A stretch of DNA of 64,000 bases from Schistocephalus solidus (taxonomy: Eukaryota; Platyhelminthes; Cestoda; Diphyllobothriidea; Diphyllobothriidae). Made by a program: the position numbers and the translations under genes. Below, piece by piece: positions 37,388 to 51,000 of this stretch; positions within the stretch are counted from its first letter, which is position 1, and the number at the start of each line of letters is the position of its first letter. The notes under the pieces were generated by a model, which made no database searches, was not told where the DNA came from, and worked only from the letters and a program-made list of their open reading frames with translations. The stretch is taken from assembly GCA_017591395.1 (NCBI GenBank), contig WEDG01001492.1, positions 124,001 to 188,000 on the forward strand, given 5' to 3'.

Positions 37388-40201
37388 GGAATCTGAAAGT
37401 AAAAAACAGCATTGCCACTGCTTGAAAGTAATTATTATTGGCGCCTCGGGCCTTTCATTTGTCCTTAGATGCTGCTTTGTACAGCAACGACCTAGTCAGC
37501 TATACGAAGAAATCCAGTGCAAAAACTTTTAATTCAGATTTTAATTTATTTAATGAACACTTGGACACTTTAATGAAGATCCTTCCATCAATAACTGAAA
37601 AGGTACTTGAACGCGTACAACTAAAAATGCACGTATTTAAAACTTTGGCAGTGCCTACAATATCAAGGCGTCGTAAAAATTAGACCAAAATGACTAATCA
37701 GAGTAATTATGATAGACGGATTTTAATATATGTCTAAATAGACCTAAAATTACTCTACTGACAAACGTCAAGAGCGAACGGAAAGATCAGAGTAAAAATC
37801 TGAGAAGAGACACTTTTTACTAGGTGGCTTTGATGACTAAAGGCCGAGGGATTTCCAATCGAATGTAAATTAAATAACGTCAAAACAGCAGTAAAGTGAA
37901 ACGTTAACTCGGTCCAATAAAGTCACAAAAAGAACATTCCAGTGCACCTGATTTTAAAAATGTAAGATTTTCCACTTAAGGCGATAGTACCGTCAAGTGC
38001 AGGGAAAGAGAAGCCCATCAAGAGTTATTGATCTTCGGTCAATTATCTTAAACCCTTGTTTTGTTTATGAAGTAAAATACTTTATGCCAAGAAAACAGTA
38101 TTCCCGTAAACTGGTGGGTTATCATGCCCTAAATTACCATTATATAAACTACGAACTACGTATTCAAATGGATAAAAAGCTCTGATTATTAACCGGGAAT
38201 GCTAGAACCTACGCTTACTCAGCTATAATTGTGTTACTTCAAAAATACCATTAGTGTTCAATTAATACTAATTGCGTTTCATGTTAATTTACAGGCATTG
38301 GCAAAATACTTATGTCATATGCATCGAGCTAACAGTGCAAATAAACTTTTCGAAATCAACCTTATTTTTTAGGATTTGCAGTTAGTTGGGAGAAGAGGCT
38401 GCAGCCGATGCAATAAGGTTAGTCAAGAACCGTAGTTGGCACTTGTGCAACAGCAATGGGTGTATTGGTGAACAGTAAGTCGCTGTTGGCTGAAGAAATT
38501 TAGCTACTGAATTGCGGGCTGCAGATTCAGCACCACTATCCTCACCAGGCAGAGGGATCGGAGACCACAAACACCATCACTACGGAAGATTACTTCAATG
38601 GGTTCTACATCCAAAAATTTTGGAAGTTGTAGGGAATGCAGAAAACGAGTGAAAGTTCGCTTAACTAAAGAAATTGTTTTTTTTTTGCCTGGGTACTGAT
38701 TTCTAGAGTGAAATTGTATTCACCGACACTAGCCGATGGTATCCACCAGTGCATGCCAGAGGAATAAATAAAATGACTTCCGGGTAGCTTTGCGCTGAGA
38801 GTGGTCAGGATACTTCAAAGTGGTAAGGAGATTAAACGTACGGTTCTTTAAAAGCTCATCATGTTAAAAAGTTCCTTTTGTATGCCTGTTGATAGGCAAA
38901 CTGGGTAACCATTAATTTTACTCTTGGCACACGTGTTTGTAGGCAAACTAAAATATTCGTCTCCTGTGATTTCACGAGGACCTAACATTTTTCACGTTGA
39001 GTACGCTAACATGTAAACCGGTAGTTCAACTTGTAACAGCTAAAAGCGATCGTTCAATCATTAATTATAGTCCTTTGAAGGTTTACTATATTTTGATCGA
39101 TACCCGTATTGTAGTTACTTAGGTACTTCAATTAGCTGTCTACCTACAGTTTCATTGACAGATTTTTACATAAGCCCATCCCATAAAATACCAAGATATT
39201 GGAAAAGATTTTGCTATACTTTAAAATAATACCAGAAAATTCAGCTAACACACCCATTACTTTGTCTTTAAAATATCCAAGTGGAAAGAGAAAGCGAAGG
39301 TCCAAATAGAGTTTCACCGCTTAATCAACGATAGAGCAAAAGTTTTAAAGTGAATATTTACTAACACCTAAGATTAATGTTTGATTCCGTTACAGTAATT
39401 TTTATGTTTCTTGGACATACTCTAGGGCTGTAGAACCGACGCCATCTGATATTTTACTGCCTCACGGATAAAATGGTACCGCAATGGACTGGTTTTGCTA
39501 TTTCTTAACAATTTTAAAACACTGGTCCAGGCAGTGCATCAATCAGACAATGTTGCTTATGAGACACCGTATATTGACCAGGAAAACATTTAAAAAGTGC
39601 AATAATAAAGGAATACTAGGATGCACAAGACCACAGTGTAGAGTCACTAAGAAAGTGGTTTCTTGGCAAAACGGCCCTGGTCAATAGCCAGACGAAACAC
39701 AGGGAACGTAGAGCTGGACACCTCTGTGGGTTGAGGTGCAGGCTTTAAGTGTTTGATATGCATAAATTCTACGCCTTTGATCCCCATTGTAAAAAACCAA
39801 GCAAATCATTCGTTGGTGAAAGCTGACCGATTGCTTAAATTGACTCATTTGTCCCGTTCTGGCTTGGGACTCACCCTCGAACCGCACCAGAAGCCACATA
39901 GCAGCTAGTATCATAGTTAGAATAATAATTCTTGCGAAGACAGGCAAATCACTTCGCCAAGCCTATCGCACTTATCCTTTTAAGAGGTGTACCCGCCCAC
40001 AGGTTGTCGATGCATTTGTGACATATCCGTTTCGTCCGACGCTTCGGGAATGCAAAGTAAGAAAACACAAGTTGGCTTTTTGGCCGACGCACGCAGAACT
40101 ACCGGGTTGATCCTCCAAAATGTTTAAACTATTGATAGTACAATCCGCCTTTATAAAATGTAATTTAGGCCTGGGCTAGAGAACTTTTCATTTTTATTTA
40201 G
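37388..40201. other. No supportable gene
   Basis: No motif-bearing frame. A less AT-rich patch at 38380-38640 has a minus frame (38570-38382) of simple composition. Sequence at 39830-39905 (CCCGTTCTGGCTTGGGACTC, then GCCACATAGCAGCTAG) matches the short-repeat family at 23420 and 59065. Confidence 0.45.
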
Positions 40202-40484
40202 CTTTCGACGCATTAGTGAACGGATTAAAAGAGAATCGGTTCAGAATTTTTTTAAATAAAAGGGTTTTATCCTCGAAGCTTTGTAACCTGACGTACCAAC
40301 AACGTTGTGGGCTTGCAAACCTTGATCATTTGTGGTTTCGTCGATTACAGAAGGGACTCTTTCTATTGTTTGAATCTTTAAGCAATCGCAAATTTAACCC
40401 CCTAACTACTCTACAACAGCTTGAGCTCTGTTTGGCGCAGCTGCCATCGCGATGGATTTTTATTTCTTCCGCTGGCACGTACAG
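40202..40484 (+). CDS. Possible internal exon of an unidentified gene
   Basis: A 283-bp segment stays open in one frame between a good acceptor (TTTTTATTTAG, ending at 40201) and a good donor (ACAG/GTAGGT, after 40484). The translation includes LTYQQRCGLANLDHLWFRRL, FESLSNRKFNPLTTLQQLEL and LPSRWIFISSAGTY, a leucine-rich, alpha-helical composition without repeats. I recognise no family. An overlapping minus frame (40673-40326) is also open, so the reading is not certain. No partner exon has been found nearby. Confidence 0.3.
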
Positions 40485-42954
40485 GTAGGTATCGTCAGTT
40501 TTTTCGGCAAACGCCATTGCAAAGTGGAATAAGCTATTCAGGAATGATAAAACCCCGCAAAGTTTTTCTCTTTGTTTGACAGAACGATAACCAGTTTTCT
40601 GCATTAAGAACATCTCGCATGAATTCTGGATACCGACACAATCGAATCGAATCTTCCGCCTTATGGAGTGCACTGCATTTTAGCCCGGTCCCAGAGTCTT
40701 ATTTTGAGGGTAATAGGGCTGACTCTGTACCTCCCAACGGCTGAATTCTTCATCCGAGACAGAGCAACCATTCGCCGATAGAACCTTGTCTGTTTTAGAA
40801 TCCGACTTTCATAAAAAAATTAAGGGAGACTGAAAAGACACTGCTCTTTGTGCCAACAATTTCACCGTTTAGAAATGCTGTCATAACAAGGGGAGCAGCT
40901 TTTCTCCTGATTAACTCCAATTACAGAAATACACTAGTAACCACACTTTTCAAGTTTTTCACTGCAAGCTGTATCTCTGCGCATATTTTCTTCGACATTG
41001 CCCGCAAACTTACATTACATATATTATTTTATATTTGTTTTGACGCTTTGCCTGATTTGAAATTTCTAACCATGGTTCTTTCCTTAGTAGGAACTTCCTG
41101 TTCGGACTTGCGTTAAATTAAGTAGTGTATTCCAGAAAAAATCGTGATGATATCAGTCAGCAAGTCTGCTTTGTTTACCAGAATTAGGACTCGTTTTGTT
41201 AATTTCTGACAACCGACGCACAGCCTGTCTGATTTTGGGGTTGCTTTGCTATTACTCGAGTTTTGGTGCCTGTTGTTAACATGCTGCTCCTAAATTTCTG
41301 CCTATTTCCATGGATATCTTTGTTTTCAGTCGTTCTGGAGTCTACCCTTCGCCTGGATATTTTTCACAGGAAACCGTTAATGATTCTATAATGGTGCCCA
41401 ACTCTTGTTCGCTGCTTGGCATACTATTCTTCTCGCCCGCATACTGCACCCTCGTGGCGTAGTACTAACTGTCGTGCTCGTCGCTGTCGACTGTACGGGT
41501 GTGCAGCTGTTGTTACTTTCTTTCCTATCATTGGCTCATCCCCTAGGTTGTTCTACTTTTTTCTTTTGGTTTGAGAATTGTGCTAAGCAGTTTAAGTTCA
41601 TTGCCACGATTTAACAATCCTGCCAAAGATTATGAGGCAATTTAGGAGATGACTCAACCGCCAGTAGCTTCGAGAAAAGTAGCCAACCAGAACGCCTTCT
41701 GCAGATTTATGGGCTTTTTACTGTTGAAGGCGAAGTTGCGATATTTCCATCGGCGCGTATTGAGTGAGGGCGTAGATGCTGAATCTGTTCTTTGGACAGT
41801 TCAAGAAGTAAAATTTCCATTTGGAAAACGGGTATGATAAACTTGAACGCATCAGTTTCACAGAATCTCAAAACCTCAGACATTCTATTCTCAAATTTTG
41901 AATAAAGTTTTGGCAGTTCGCAGGTTATTTCTGTGAGGTGTGTGTTCTTTACAATGGGTCCGACTTAAAATGCAAACGTTTTGAAGAACTCGATATTAAA
42001 AAATGAATTTGAAAATTGGCCTTGCGTCCACCAATCATTGTTTTTCAAATATAATACATGTGCTAATAATATCCATAAATTTTTAATTTGACGCTTTTTT
42101 ATTACAAAAATGTTGAACTCTGTACAACTCCGTAAAAAACTTCATGTGAGTGCGAGGGGACAGGTTAGGAAACATCCTCCACGGGAAATGAGATAAGAGA
42201 AATGGCAGATTCCTTCCGACAATACAATATATTTCTAAAGTCGACTCCTACCTCTCTTTAAAATTGTGTTCAAACAACTCATCAGCACGGTGTTGAAACA
42301 TGAGAAATCACTGTGCTTGTTAACAGTTCGCTTAGGGTATAAACGAAGGGCTGATGTTAGAGACCATGAAGATCCCGACTGCATACGGTTATTATCGCCA
42401 AATTTAGTAATCAATTAACATCACTGATAGTTTTCAAACTATGTGGGATTTTTCACTTGAACTATCAAAGCATGTAATGTTTACCTTCAAGTTCTACCGT
42501 TTTCAATGTCCAGAAGATGAGTGGTAAAAAATGAAATGGACAATAATGGCTTAATACCTAATGAGGTTAGATGCGTGCGTAATTTAATGTGAATCTCGAT
42601 AAATAAGACGAAGTTTAGCATTTGCATGAAAGATTATTCCACTGGAAACCTTATGCGGAGACAAAATATCTGAATTTTTAAACTTTGTGCAAATAGGTAG
42701 CACAAATTTGTAAAACAACTTTAGAGAATCAACCACTAGGCTCCCTATTTGAGAGCAATACGAAATACAGTAAGAAAGGCAGTACCAAGGCCTGTGATTG
42801 AACCTGCAATCAATGAAAGAAGGAAGGGTGTAGGCGGACGTTTTTACCCTTAAAGATTACTTTTTCTTGTAGTTAAGGGATTTCATGAAGCTTCTGGTGA
42901 AACCGCAAAAGAGAGCGTAAAACAAAATAATTTGGCATTCCCAAATTTACTGAA
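40485..42954. other. No firm gene
   Basis: Plus frames at 40850-41116, 41405-41614 and 41649-41837 have no motif. The last (MTQPPVASRKVANQNAF...) is the most protein-like but short. Otherwise AT-rich. Confidence 0.4.
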
Positions 42955-43056
42955 TGAGTAGTTAGAAGGGCTTGTCGTTTTCGAATACACTTTCTCGTGG
43001 CCGATTTCGTCCTGATTTCTGCCAAGCTGGGATTGGGAACAACCATCGTTCAAGCA
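42955..43056. repeat. Flanking direct repeat, left copy
   Basis: GAAGGGCTTGTCGTTTTCGAA, continuing with CACTTTCTCGTGGCC and ending TTCAAGC, aligns at roughly 70% by eye with 47910-48005. The pair lies outside the LINE at 43.5-46.8 kb. Confidence 0.55.
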
Positions 43057-43734
43057 TACGCTTCGTGCGAATTCTAAGTACCAGGCCGGATCATGACAAT
43101 TTTGCGATGCAGTTTCTCACCAACGATGGCTGACGAGTACGCTATCATCGATGGACCACTTGAGCGTCGGTGGTGGTTAACAATCCTTTGACAACATTAC
43201 CGGCAGCACAACGTAATTTCTATATGACCTGCAAGCCCTAATCACGTTTGATTTCCGAAATTTTATGCTACGAGGACTTGTTATCTGTCGATCTGGCTGC
43301 CCAGGAGGATGCATCAAAGGTACAACACCTACTCCATGAGAAATCACTTTCGTGGACACGTTGAAGACTCAGTCGCAGATATTTAATAGACAGTCGTCCC
43401 TGTTCAACCCTCGATGCCAGTGCCTCCAACTGTGCGAACTTGATACGAAGATTTCAGCACGAATGCAGGCATTGTCAATCGTGAGGATGTACGTTTACAG
43501 TTCAGTTCTCTCACAGAAGACCAGTTTACATGGCTCATGTGTAACAGCGTCCTCCAGTACCCAAAAGAAGCGGACATCCGGACATCTAGAACTGAGAAAG
43601 CGGTTCAACGAGGGGGAGCAAAATTTGATAATCTACAACAATCAAGTGTGGCAGCGTCCACTATTCTTCAATTGGGAAGGTCCGGTACGGATGACCGCGC
43701 AGCCGATGAATTAACCGAAGGCTCGAGCCGCATC

Positions 43735-44405
43735 GTTACCAAATGTCCCTTAAACCGGAAGTTAAAATTCATGTACACCAAGGCACAAAGCATGTAACCA
43801 AAGTTTGACAAGATGCAAATCCATGTCTGTGATCTCTCACCAGACGTAATTTCCTTGAGAGAAACTTGGTTGTCCCAACATGTGGACGACCGTGAGTTAA
43901 CTATACCTAGCTGCCAGCTATTCAGAGGAGACCGGGATGGGCGTCAGGGAGGAGGCGTTGTAAACTACGTAAAACACGGACTCCTAGAGTCAGAAAAAGC
44001 AGAACAGTTTACAGGCAGCTTCGAAGCGATTTGGCTCACTATAATGGTGCCAAGATCGCACAGCCTTGAAGTCCTGACCATCTACCGACCACCAAAAAGT
44101 GACTTTGAGGCTGACGCTTGCCTTTTATGAGAGCTAAAAAGATTTGGCTCTCGATCTGACGTCTTAATAATGGTCGTCTTCAATGCATAGCTCATTGACT
44201 GGAGTTCAGTATATGCACGCGGTCCGGACCTAGCTTTTGACCGACGTTTATTGGACATGGCACTGAGGTCATTCCTCATTCAGCACGTATTATTTCCAAC
44301 GAGGGTGCGGGAGGGACAGCAGTCAAACTCTTTAGACTTGGTGTTTACGAACTCGCTAGATAGTATTGATAAGATGCGATGTCTACCTCCCCTAGGTAGT
44401 ACTTC
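43735..44405 (+). pseudogene. LINE endonuclease (EEP) pseudogene
   Basis: The domain starts at NRKLKFMYTKAQSM, then a TAA (43795-43797), then SPDVISLRETWLSQHVDD (the ETWL motif), FRGDRDGRQGGGVVNYV, FEAIWLTI and LTIYRPPKSD, ending at 44130. Past a stop, the GDFN box appears as VVFNA, so the catalytic aspartate is gone. Further on, SNSLDLVFTN and LPPLGSTSLGLL show the terminal SDH motif replaced by STS. In an active element this domain nicks target DNA; here two catalytic positions are lost as well as the frame. Confidence 0.8.
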
Positions 44406-44419
44406 ACTGGGACTACTCA

Positions 44420-46449
44420 ATGTTTTCGGTGCCTGGACAGACCGCCAGATTTAGAATAAATATTTGGTGTGGTGACTTTGATCAAATGAAGACTCGACTC
44501 AAAAACATCAACTGGGACTCAGCTTTTTCCGGCAATGTGACCGAGGATTGGGAATGGTTCAGTGAGTTATTGCATATTATTCTCAGCAACCACTGTCCGA
44601 TTTCACGTAAGAGATGGGATAACAGACCCCAGTGGCTGACTTAAACGTTGAAAAATGAAGTGAATGAAAAGCGGAGGTTGTGGAAGAAATCACTCGCATA
44701 CAAGATACAAAGGAACAAAGTTAATTGGCCTATCCTCAGGACATGACAAGACTTCGAAAATGACCTGTTGAACCGTGTAGTGGAAAACCCGAAGTTATTC
44801 TACAACTACATTAGAAGAAGCACACGTAACAGGGACCCAGTACCCTTAATAAAGACTAGCGAAAACCTATAGATTGGTGAGGATGGAGCAAAAGCGGAAC
44901 TCCTTTCAGAATTCTTTTAATCCATCTTTACGAGTGAAAGTGCATTTAATCCTCCCGACTACAACTTAGAGGAGGGTCCAACAATAAAGGCTGTATCTTT
45001 CAACTAAGCAAATGCTCACAAAGAGCTTTTGGCTTTGAATGACTTTAAATCACCGGGTCCAGATGATATACCGCCAAAGTTTCTAAAGGAACTCGCTGCA
45101 GAACTAGCCAAACCTTTGTCCATGCTTTTCCAAACCTCGTTCAAAGACGGCACGTTACCTGCTGATTGGAAAGCTGCACGAATCACACCGCTATATAAAG
45201 GTGGCAGCAAGTTCTCCGCAAATAATTACAGACCAATTAACCTCACCTCAATCTGCTGCAATATCATGGAAAAAAATAAAGTGGAAGTTAATGCACATCT
45301 TAGAGCAGCATAAATTATTATCTGATGCACAGCATGGATTCCGAAGTGGCAGGTATTGCGTAACGAACTTGCTCTATTGTTTGGAACATTGGAAGCAAGC
45401 AGTTGATGAAGTAAATGCGCTGTACGTAGTCTACATTGACTTTAAGAAGGCATTTGATATTGTCCAACACCAGCCACCAACCGTCCATGTCGGTAACCAG
45501 CAGTCGGAGAAGGTTGCGGTTGAAAGTGGTGTTCCCCAGGGCTCCGTTCTTGGCCCTACCCTGTTCATTTTGTACGTCAACGACTGCGACAATAAACTGG
45601 ATTGTGATGTCGTCATGTTTTTGGATGATATTAAGCTATGGAGGGTCAGCAAAACTGCAGCTGGTGTAAAGCATTTGCAGGAAAACCTAACCCAACTTCA
45701 ACAATGGTCAAAGGACTGGCTTTTGCCGTTCAATGAGAACAAATGCACTATTCTACGAGTCTGTAGAACTAGCACTCCGAACCTCATGGATTACTGCCTG
45801 AATGGTTTACCATCGCAAAGACGTTGACGCGCAGAAGGACTTGTGAGTGTGGATCTCGAGCTCCCTTAACCCCTCTCTGCATTGTTTAAACGTAGCCAAG
45901 TTTGAGATGTCAGCCCCGTACCTTGTCCAGCGGGCTTTCTCTGCCTGTGATGAATACTTCATTTACCAAAGTCTTTCGCACTTTTATGTGGCCGCAATTG
46001 GAGTTCGCTATCCAAGCTTGGAGACCCTGGACTGCGAAAGATCTCAATATCCGCGAAAAAGTTCAAAGGCGTGCAACCAAACTTGTGACTGGAGAGGGCT
46101 GATTACCCTATGAAGCCGATTACCTAACCTTGATCTCTTTCCCTTGAGTTACAGGCAGCTTCGAGGTCACCTGATACAAGCATTCCGTATAATGTGCAGT
46201 CAGGGCTTTTGCCTCGTACCTGGAGACTTCTTTCAGTTAGCAACAACCAAGAACCTGAGAGGTCATCCACTCAAATTACGTGTGACTAGGGCCAGACTGG
46301 ATACACGAAAGTTCTGCTTCTCCAAGAGAGCGATCGACGCTTGGAATGCTCTCCCTCTGGATGTTGTCACGGCTTCTTCCGTTGAGCTTTTTAAGAAAAA
46401 GCTTGACCAGTACAGCAGTTCCCACAATAATATCCCCAGATCTTCTTAG
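44420..46449 (+). pseudogene. LINE reverse transcriptase pseudogene
   Basis: Linker sequence (SNHCPISRKRW, RRLWKKSLAY, NPKLFYNYIRRSTRN) leads to the RT: LNDFKSPGPDDIPPKFLKEL, WKAARITPLYKGG, NNYRPINLTSICCNIMEK (45029-45275). After a frame change come DAQHGFRSGRYCVTNLL and motif A YIDFKKAFDIVQH. Roughly 35-40 residues normally found before VGNQQSEKVAVESGVPQGSV are missing. Motif C is FLDD in place of the usual F/YADD. The C-terminal region has RPWTAKDLNIREKVQRRATK, SYRQLRGHLIQAFRIM and RKFCFSKRAIDAWNALPLDV, characteristic of CR1/Jockey-type elements, ending at 46449. Multiple frames are needed, so it is inactive. Confidence 0.85.
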
Positions 46450-46790
46450 TCACGTCCCAGTTTAATTATTCTTATTATTACAATACTACTTAATATAGTT
46501 CAGTAACATTTTTATAGTATTTGTATTATCTCAAAATCATCGCATATGCCTCACTCACGAGAATCCTGTCAGCAACAATATCATGTCCTCATGCTACTCG
46601 TAATATGTTAGCACACGTTTATGTTTACTTTCTTCGATAAGCCAGCAGCTGCTTGTTTTCCGAACGCTATTATGTAAACCAACTTTTTAACATTTCCTAA
46701 TGCATCAGTGCCTTTTTAACCATACGGTAACCAAGAGGGAATTCAAAGGCGTTTGCCTATCTTACCCTTAATAAACTGAACTGAACTGGA

Positions 46791-47909
46791 AAAAAAACTG
46801 AACGTCTCCCATCCCAAGTGTAACTGATAATCTCAGTCACACTCAAGTGTTGGCTGCGCAGTGTCAAGCACTGATTAATCTCAAGTACGCTTCTGCTATG
46901 ATCCAATGCAATTCCACATGGTGCTCAGTCCATAGAGTCGCAGCAACCAAGCCACCTCCACTTATGCGGCCCGAGTAAGCACCCAAGGCGAAATCACCGC
47001 TATCTCTTTGTCAACACTGTGACGTGTGGCGTTTCCATCGGGATTGCACATTCCGCCAACATCGCTACCAGAGCCAAAACCATGTAGGACAATGTGATGC
47101 GTTCTGACAATTAACCTCAGCTTAATGCAGTAAACCTGCCCCCCGACTTCTAACTCCAAGCGCCATTTCCGTTCAAAATACAAGCCCAAACCCCAGCCCG
47201 TTCGCAATTCTCTGAGTATGTGGACCTCTTTGCAGCTCAATGCGGCTGGTCAAAGAAAGTTTTTTTATATTTTACTCAATTCAGACATCACCATCATCTC
47301 TGCAAGACCCTAGTAGTCACTTGGCAGACCCAGAATTCTATAGACTTCTTATTCTACCTAAAGTCCTTGTGGTGGTCTCGTCCAGCAAAATGGACAACTG
47401 CGATGTTGTGTGTCGTTCCGCGGCACTACCCTCACTGAAATCTGCTACATCATGAAGTCTTATCTCAACTGCCATGGTCTCGATTAGATTGAACAATTTC
47501 GTTTGTCGCTATGGCGCTCAGCGTTTTTTGCAGTCAGGTGCAGATTCCTGCTGCGTCTGCAGAACAAAAACTGCGCCCAAGATGCCAGACCAACCGTGTG
47601 CACCGAACAACGCAGCTGATAAAGGTCAACTCGCGTCAAAAGCGGTACTGATCTACATGAAGGGGAATATCTACATTCCCATGATGACTTGAACTCACTG
47701 AAAAGCACGTGCGCGTGTCTACCGTGATGCATGTCACGAACACACACCCAACAGCGTCATGATTGGCTGTGGCCACAGTGCTACAACAGATCTGACTGAT
47801 CCGCGTGCGTCAGAAGTCGCTCGGCTCTCCTATAACTTTGTCTTGAAGGGGATTGGATAGAATATAGCCAATCTGAACGGGATGCTATAAATGCATGGAA
47901 CTTTTCAAT
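46791..47909. other. Less AT-rich stretch, nothing identified
   Basis: This stretch between the LINE end and the right flanking repeat is richer in G and C than its surroundings. It has overlapping frames on both strands (minus 47240-46962, plus 47220-47438, minus 47747-47484), but no motif. It may be the remainder of an older mobile element that received the LINE. Confidence 0.4.
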
Positions 47910-48006
47910 GAGAAGGACTTGTCGATTTCGAATGGACTTTATCGTGGCCAATATTGTTCTCTTTTCTGTCGTGTTGGCATAAGAAACAACGGATGTTCAA
48001 GCCTGT
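47910..48006. repeat. Flanking direct repeat, right copy
   Basis: Right-hand partner of 42955-43056, in the same orientation: GAAGGACTTGTCGATTTCGA, TATCGTGGCCAATATTG, GATGTTCAAGC. Confidence 0.55.
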
Positions 48007-51000
48007 AGTGTAAACAACAATAAAAATTACTAATAACTAATGTGTACAAAAAGACTAACGCTTATTGGGGAAATTCGTGTCTAAAAACTACAAAATGATG
48101 GCAAAAAAACACGACAGAGGATAGCTAGAATAAAGACTCACGAAGACGAAACCTTCTTAGGTTATAAGTTTGGTTGAACATTGTAATGAGGTCTGCACTA
48201 GCTCCAAAAGGTTATGCACCTATATCGATTAGCAGAGTCAGCAACTCAATTGAGTTAAGTCCGGTGGAATTCGATCGAGGAAGAAAGATCGAACGTTACA
48301 ATTGTAAAATGCAGCAGCGAAAACAGAAGACACCTAGTTGCGAGTCCACGTGCGCTGCATGGTATTTTTAGCACATGTAAACAAGAGTGCAGAAAGGTTC
48401 AGGTAAACAAGAAAAATTCGAAATGCCTACACAACTCCCCCACCAGGGCATTTGTTGTACAAAAACGCTCGATTAAAAGATGCAAAAAATACAAGAAAAA
48501 GTCCTTAAGTTAAGCAGCAAAATGGACATGTCTACCAGAACGAGAGGAAATGCGTGGTGGTGAAAAAGGAGTAGAAAGTGGGCAAGTGTGGCAAATTTTG
48601 TCTTAAGAAAATCGTAATTAAGGTGGATCAGAAGTGTGCTGATCGTATTTGAAAGCGTGAGCGGTAGAGAACACCTAATTACTATATGATGACTATGAAA
48701 GTCAATACCTTTTACCATAAACATACTGAATTATAAGGTAATTTGCGAAAGCAACGAAAATAAGACCAATGTCATTGAATAGGTGCGCTTGAATTTGATT
48801 CTCGCTTGTTGGAGAACAGACAAGACAAGATCAGTTATCAAAGTTGATAATATCTTCGAATGGCTAAAATTTAGGTGGAAATCTTCAAACTTCAAGCTAT
48901 TTCATGGAATTTAAAACCTTAAGCGATTATTTTACCATTAAAGGTAGAATCTGAAACTTATGCATTATCTCTGACTGAAGAGTTTTGAGGAGTGAAGGCT
49001 CAGCCGAGAATAGCCTTTCTTTGTAACGGGAGAATAATAGATGCAAAGTGGAAACTTCCAGAGAATAGATGGGTGCTCAGGTCATAGGGGAGGCACTTTA
49101 AGTAGGATCTAAGATACAAAGGTAACGATCAACATACCTTTTTTTGCGGTGTTCGCTTTAGAAATCTAAGACATTTACAAAAGAAGAAAAAAGACAAGAT
49201 TTAGGGGTGGGTCCAAGATTTGATTATGCATATAATATCAGGCATCGTTTCGAGATCAATGACTCAGATTTCGGCCATCTTTTATATAAAATGTGATAAC
49301 CTTGTATTTATTGTGTTACGAATAGCATTGTTATTGTCAATCCATTCAGAAAAATTAATTTGGCCATGGATAAAAAGGCTGAAACTTTTAGTTAAATGAA
49401 GAGTAACTACCAACAGATTCAGAACGATTTAACATATGGAGCGTCAGCAACAAAATGCTCAGAAGGATATCTTAAAAGATACAGGAATATAGTTTTCAGA
49501 TATCAAAATACCATGAGAGTTTAAACAGTGATAGGCTTGATGCCAATTAACTAGGAAAAGGGGAGGCTAGGCTGAAGTTTGACTCTAGATGGGGAGGGCA
49601 AACAACAAAAAGGATTATGTGGTGGAAAAATGGGTCTAATATGGAGGTTTAAAGAGTAAGAGTGACTTAAGAGACGAATATTTGCCATACGGAGTAGAAC
49701 TCACGCCTTAGGCAACGAATCGGTGTCATAGTGATACAAACGGCTTAAACAATAGCTGGTTTATTTGCCGCTAACCAGCATCAGAGTTATATTGTGACCA
49801 CTGGGGTTTACATGTCTCCCGTTTATTGTCCGTCCTCCGCAGATTCTCATGTGAGCTAATACTCTTGGCCACAATTAAATAGCATTTCAATTCCATTTGC
49901 TGGACTCATCTTACGCTCAGAAGCAACCAACCCGCTGCACCATATCTCCTTGCACGCTGATTTTTTCTCTCGTAACTTCTTCGTTGATAGCGGAGGCTTC
50001 CTGAACTCTCCCCCGCACATTTATCGCAGTAATTTTTTCAATGCTTCTGTATGAAATAAACTTTTTTCTAATAATCCATAATCATTCTTCTAAATGCCAT
50101 CTTATGCACACGGGCAAGTCGCTGGTGAACATGAACAACTTCGCAAAAAAATTTAGAGCACTATTTTTTAATTCTGTTATATTTCTGGCCTCGGAAAAAG
50201 AGCACCAATATGTACACTGCCCTCATTTTACTTCAGTGTAAACTTTGTTTTTAATAGAGCCCTCTGGGCGCATAAAACAAAATATTAGCTATTTATATAT
50301 TTATGAATTGCAATTTAGCAGGGAACTGCTTAGTTTCAGATCTGCATTTCGTTTGTATTCGCGTAGTAATGGTATCTTTCAGGACATTTAACAGGAAAGC
50401 TTGGAAGACTGCGTTCAAGTGGATCAGCCATCTGTCCAGGCGACTTATAAGGAATCGTGAACGTTATCCATGATTTTATAAAAACTTCAAACTATTGCTG
50501 TTCGTAAGGGAAGTAGCCTGAATCAAATGAAGATCGATAATGCATTTGGACCGGTAAACAAGATTTCGGAAGTGTACGATATACTGATAGTTTTAAGTCA
50601 ATAATAACCTAGCCGGACTGACGAGAATTTATCTGAGAAGACAAGATCTATTTGAGGAAAAAGAGTTCACAGTTAGCTGCAATTATACAATGGAAATGAG
50701 AAAAAACTCGCTTTCCAGGTTTGTACACGTATGACTGATTTAAGAGAATATGAAATCAACTGCGATTAGCAAAAATATCTTAACAAAAATAAGATGATTG
50801 TTGACTTGACATGAACGACGTTTTGCATTAACCACTTCATAGTTAAGGTTATCCGAGCTCACAAAGCTTCTGGCAACATCATTTCAATCTGTGGACCTGG
50901 CATACAGGTTCTCTTCTCTTTCTCAAATGCTTCGACGTCAAGTGAACGAGTGCAGCTAAGAGATTATAGCCTACAGAGTGAATATGAGTGAAATAACTGT

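Larger units (their letters stand above)
43530..46790 (+). mobile_element. Non-LTR retrotransposon, CR1/Jockey type (decayed)
   Basis: Plus-strand LINE with an apurinic-type endonuclease followed by a reverse transcriptase and a C-terminal region, in that order, and a 3' end in short CTGAA-type repeats (46774-46790). Several stops, at least three frame changes and an internal deletion within the RT show that it is dead. The 5' limit is uncertain; coding similarity begins near 43735, and frames upstream to about 43350 may be its 5' region. Confidence 0.85.

Noticed and set aside
42268..42300. Minus-strand CTGATGAG as a hammerhead core
   Set aside because: No GAAA block with a pairable stem III follows within a plausible distance.
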